A DNA stretch of 23,469 nt, from contig JAHJUV010000030.1 in assembly GCA_018828825.1 (NCBI GenBank), positions 1 to 23,469 on the forward strand, read 5' to 3'. Shown here piece after piece: positions 20,828 to 23,469 of this stretch. A program made the translations under genes and the position numbers. Within the stretch, counting starts at the first letter, position 1. Each line of letters begins with the position of its first letter. The notes under the pieces are model-generated. The model did not search any database, was not told the origin of the DNA, and saw only the letters and a program-made list of their open reading frames with translations. Source of the stretch: Planctomycetota bacterium (GTDB taxonomy: Bacteria > Planctomycetota > Phycisphaerae > Sedimentisphaerales > UBA12454).

Positions 20828-21930
20828 AAATCCTTGACAAATATGTAACTAAAAACTTTCTCACAGGCTACCTTATCGCCTTTCTTGTCCTGATGGGACT
20901 TAGAATAATGATTGACCTGTTCGTCAATATTGACGAATTCACCGAAAACTCCCAGCTCGGCACCGTTCGGGTATTAGCAAATATAGGATTATATTACGGC
21001 AGATACAGCTTTTTATATTTTCGCGACTTCGCCGGTATAATTACCGTTGTCGCCGCCGTATTCTCTCTCGGAAAAATGACTAAAAACAACGAGCTTATAG
21101 CGGTAATGGCATCGGGTATGAGTCTCAAGCGGGTCATAGCCCCCATTCTGTTTTTATCTCTTGCTTTTACAGGACTGCACATAATCGACCAGGAATTTTT
21201 TATCCCCCCTATGGCCGATAAGCTCGTCCGCTCGCACGACGCCGTTGATGAAACTCTCTCTTATGATATGTGGTTTATCAGCGACAGCAATGGCAATCTC
21301 TTCTGCTCTCCACAGTTCAAAGTTAAAGAAGCAACTATCCAAAACCCAACGATAATAACACGAACAAAAAAGAAAAATCAGACGTTGCTTTGGGATGTTA
21401 CCGGAATTATCAAGGCCGATTCCGCTTATTACGACCTCGACGCCAAATCCTGGATTCTCAACAACGGTATGTTTATGTCCGTCTCGCGAGAGCTTTCCGA
21501 CAAACCTTACAAGTCGATAAAATCCTGCAAAAGCGACCTCACTCCGAAGGACATCCCCGTTAGACGAAAATCATCTCATATGGATTTGCTTAGTTCATAC
21601 GACCTGATGAAACTGGCAAAACAGAGCCCGAAGGACCTCGCAAGACTTTACGCACAGAAAAACTTCCGGATAACAGACCCCATCGTAAACTTAATTATGT
21701 TGATGATTTCGCTGCCTATCCTCGTCTGCAGGGACCCAAAGGGTCTCAAATCCGCTGTCTTTATAAGTTTTGGCCTGACGGGAATGTGTTATGTCATGAC
21801 TTTCGTAAGTAAAATTATCGCTTCCGAAATCACTATTGCCGGCAGGGTTATTCCCGAATTATGGGCCTGGCTGCCCATTTTCATCTTCCTGCCAATTGCA
21901 TTTATCGAGTTGGATTCTATGAAAACCTGA
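20824..21930 (+). CDS. lptG: LptF/LptG-family permease (LptG position)
   Basis: This is a 368-residue YjgP/YjgQ protein of normal length. N-terminal helices lie at about 13-35, 57-83 and 101-122. The conserved FSLGKMTKNNELIAVMASGMSLKRVIAPIL follows helix 2, with the periplasmic domain in the middle. C-terminal helices begin at DPIVNLIMLMISLPILV (about 285-300), followed by two more to near the end. It would pair with LptF in the LPS-exporting ABC transporter at the inner membrane. The start codon is composed of the element's last A and the duplicated TG. Removing the element leaves the ATG four bases after the lptF stop codon begins to clear (TGA-GAA-ATG), a tight operon. LptF and LptG symbols are assigned by order and length. 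Confidence 0.88.
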   Translation: MKILDKYVTKNFLTGYLIAFLVLMGLRIMIDLFVNIDEFTENSQLGTVRVLANIGLYYGRYSFLYFRDFAGIITVVAAVFSLGKMTKNNELIAVMASGMSLKRVIAPILFLSLAFTGLHIIDQEFFIPPMADKLVRSHDAVDETLSYDMWFISDSNGNLFCSPQFKVKEATIQNPTIITRTKKKNQTLLWDVTGIIKADSAYYDLDAKSWILNNGMFMSVSRELSDKPYKSIKSCKSDLTPKDIPVRRKSSHMDLLSSYDLMKLAKQSPKDLARLYAQKNFRITDPIVNLIMLMISLPILVCRDPKGLKSAVFISFGLTGMCYVMTFVSKIIASEITIAGRVIPELWAWLPIFIFLPIAFIELDSMKT

Positions 21931-21991
21931 TTTTTTCCTTTGAAATCTGTGAATTCTGTGGCTAAATATATTCGTTTTGTGAGTGATTTAT

Positions 21992-23188
21992 ATGGAAGAA
22001 TTTAAAATAGAACCGTCCGAAAGAATTAAAAGACTGCCCCCTTACCTCTTTGGCAGGCTAAACGCCCTCAAACTGGCCAAACGTCAGCAGCAAATCGACA
22101 TTATCGACCTCGGTATGGGAAATCCCTCCGACCCCACTCCGCAGGTCATCGTTGACAAACTTTGCGAAGCCGCCCGCGACCCTCGCAACCAGCGTTACAG
22201 CGCAAGCAAAGGCATATACAATCTCCGCAAAGAAGTCGCAATAAAATACGCAAAACAATATAACGTCGAGCTCGACCCAAATTCCGAGGTCCTCGCCTGC
22301 ATCGGCTCGAAGGAAGGCTTCAGCCATTTGTGTCTTGCGATGCTCGGCCCCGGCGACACCGTTATTGTTCCCGACCCGGCTTTTCCAATTCACATTTATG
22401 CCGTCGCTCTGGCCGGCGCTAACGTCGTTACAGTCCCGTTGGGAAATACGCAAAAGTCTCTCGATATCATCAAAGAGACCTGCGAAAAACTCTATCCGCA
22501 TCCGAAAATGCTGATACTGAACTTTCCCCACAACCCCACTGCTATGACCCTCGACGACCTTAGCTATTTCGAGACCGTCGTCAACATCGCCAGGAAATTT
22601 AACATCGCTGTCATTCACGACTTCGCTTATGGCGACACCTGCTTCGACGGCTACAAGGCCCCCAGCTTCCTTTCCGTAAAAGGCGCTAAAGACGTCGGCG
22701 TCGAATTTTCCACTTTGAGCAAGGCCTACAATATGGCAGGCTGGCGAATAGGCTTCGCCGCTGGAAACAAGCAGATGATTGAGGCCCTCGCAACGATTAA
22801 GGGCTATTACGATTACGGCATCTTTCAGGCCATTCAGATTGCCAGTATCATCGCGATGAGACATTGCGAAAACGATACAATTGAGCAGAACAAAAAATAT
22901 CAGTTCCGCAGGGACATCGTCTGCGATTGCCTTGCGAAAATCGGTTGGCAGGTCGAAAAACCTCGCGCCTCGATGTTCGTCTGGGCAAGGGTCCCTGACG
23001 ACCAGTTAAAAGGAAAAGGCACTATCGACTTCGCGATGGATCTGATTGAAAATGCAAATGTCGTCATCGCCCCCGGCAGAGCTTTCGGCGAAAACGGCGA
23101 AGGTTATATGCGAATCGCTCTGGTCGAAAACGAAAATCGTCTCCGCCAGGCTTTTCGCAACATCAAAAAATACATCCAAAAAGGTTAA
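21992..23188 (+). CDS. Class I/II PLP-dependent aminotransferase (AlaC-like)
   Basis: This is a 398-residue fold-type I aminotransferase. ATG 21992 is chosen over the GTG nine bases upstream, because M-E-E-F-K-I-E-P-S-E-R-I-K-R-L-P-P-Y matches the start of AlaC-like enzymes. PLP-binding features are GSKEGFSHLCLAML (105-118), NFPHNPTA (177-184), VIHDFAYGD (207-215), the Schiff-base Lys244 in TLSKAYNMAGWRIGF, and the C-terminal MRIALVENENRLRQA with the substrate carboxylate-binding Arg. Close families are AlaC alanine transaminase and LL-diaminopimelate aminotransferase; the sequence looks nearer to AlaC, but substrate is not certain. It follows lptG by about 60 bases, with a weak ribosome-binding site. 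Confidence 0.9.
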   Translation: MEEFKIEPSERIKRLPPYLFGRLNALKLAKRQQQIDIIDLGMGNPSDPTPQVIVDKLCEAARDPRNQRYSASKGIYNLRKEVAIKYAKQYNVELDPNSEVLACIGSKEGFSHLCLAMLGPGDTVIVPDPAFPIHIYAVALAGANVVTVPLGNTQKSLDIIKETCEKLYPHPKMLILNFPHNPTAMTLDDLSYFETVVNIARKFNIAVIHDFAYGDTCFDGYKAPSFLSVKGAKDVGVEFSTLSKAYNMAGWRIGFAAGNKQMIEALATIKGYYDYGIFQAIQIASIIAMRHCENDTIEQNKKYQFRRDIVCDCLAKIGWQVEKPRASMFVWARVPDDQLKGKGTIDFAMDLIENANVVIAPGRAFGENGEGYMRIALVENENRLRQAFRNIKKYIQKG

Positions 23189-23191
23189 TAA

Positions 23192-23218
23192 TGTCATCCC
23201 CGCGCAGGCGGGAATCCA
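23192..23218. repeat. Dispersed repeat of the TGTCATCCCCGCG...GGCGGGAATCCA type
   Basis: The motif contains the small hairpin CCCGC-GCAG-GCGGG. It is of a type I recognise as dispersed in very many bacterial genomes, often mistranslated as V-I-P-A-Q-A-G-I. It lies four bases after the aminotransferase stop codon. Confidence 0.7.
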
Positions 23219-23337
23219 CAAATGGCACGGCATTGCCCGGAACAAACCGTTAAGCAATTCCGAAATCGATTATGTTGTTTCAGTTTTAATGGGCTGGATT
23301 AATAATCAGATTGACATTTACCGGCCGATAGTGTAGA

Positions 23338-23364
23338 GTAATCCGTTTTAGTAAAAGGGATTAC
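23338..23364. repeat. Hairpin downstream of the aminotransferase
   Basis: GTAATCC / GGATTAC pair, with inner TTTT/AAAA, making an interrupted 11-bp stem. No U-run follows, so its role as a terminator is doubtful. Confidence 0.4.
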
Positions 23365-23385
23365 AACACATCCTGATTATTGATT

Positions 23386-23469
23386 AACCTTTTAACCTTT
23401 TAACCTTTTAACCTTTTAACCTTTTAACCTTTTAACCTTTTAACCTTTTAACCTTTTAACCTTTTAACC
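23386..23469. repeat. Octanucleotide tandem repeat AACCTTTT
   Basis: Ten and a half perfect copies of AACCTTTT run to the end of the window and may continue beyond. Perfect copy identity suggests recent slippage or expansion. Confidence 0.95.

Noticed and set aside
23046..23336. 96-codon open frame on the plus strand at the end of the aminotransferase.
   Set aside because: Its first half is an out-of-frame reading of the aminotransferase and its middle is the dispersed repeat. The last ~30 codons look protein-like but have no independent start.
23386..23469. Telomere-like end or CRISPR array.
   Set aside because: The unit is only 8 bp with no spacers and the chromosome type gives no reason to expect a telomere; a simple tandem repeat explains it.

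Overview
The window looks like part of a Planctomycetota chromosome, most likely Phycisphaerae-like. That is inference from gene content: a PEP-CTERM exported protein, RsmH with a long basic N-terminal extension, a ribH-nusB-parA-rsmE run, a YdjC-type deacetylase next to lptF/lptG, and many short dispersed repeats in moderate-G+C, AT-rich-intergenic DNA. No rRNA, CRISPR array or transposase gene was seen. One tRNA (Ser, UGA) is present.

Layout. 1-1541: the 3' part of folD, then a small DUF5678-like / retropepsin-like gene pair, then a displaced duplicate of the folD 3' end. 1761-3127: three-gene operon ending in a MazF/PemK-type toxin. 3167-3913 (-): trypsin-like protease. 4097-4702 (-): HNH/AP2 protein. 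4952-5036 (-): tRNA-Ser. 5201-6298 (-): rsmH with a good promoter. 6552-8504 (-): two exported proteins, one PEP-CTERM, preceded by a 29-codon leader ORF. 8505-9247: mostly non-coding. 9248-9658: a chimeric scrap, CarB N-terminus joined to CarA C-terminus. 10062-12212: TonB-dependent receptor, converging on a TPR protein gene (12265-13641, -) through a shared bidirectional terminator. 13935-16571: ribH, nusB, parA, rsmE. 16582-18964 (-): phosphatase-like protein with a substituted catalytic Cys, GT2 glycosyltransferase, YdjC deacetylase. 19109-21930: lptF and lptG. 21992-23188: class I/II aminotransferase. The window ends in an 8-bp tandem repeat.

The most interesting signal is a miniature inverted-repeat element present three times. 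Two full copies (15693-15846 and 20713-20824) share 13-bp terminal inverted repeats. A third, 41-bp copy (15715-15755) is nested in the first. All three are flanked by 4-5 bp direct repeats (ATGAG, ATTCA, ATGAA). The two full copies sit exactly on gene starts inside operons, so the duplicated target is itself the start codon. Removing the element and one repeat restores a 4-base stop/start overlap between parA and rsmE, and a 3-base gap with a good Shine-Dalgarno between lptF and lptG. Each element supplies its own Shine-Dalgarno to the downstream gene. Each can also be translated from the displaced upstream start codon; at lptG that small ORF ends in a new ATGA overlap. This looks like a mobile element adapted to insert between co-translated genes without silencing the downstream one.
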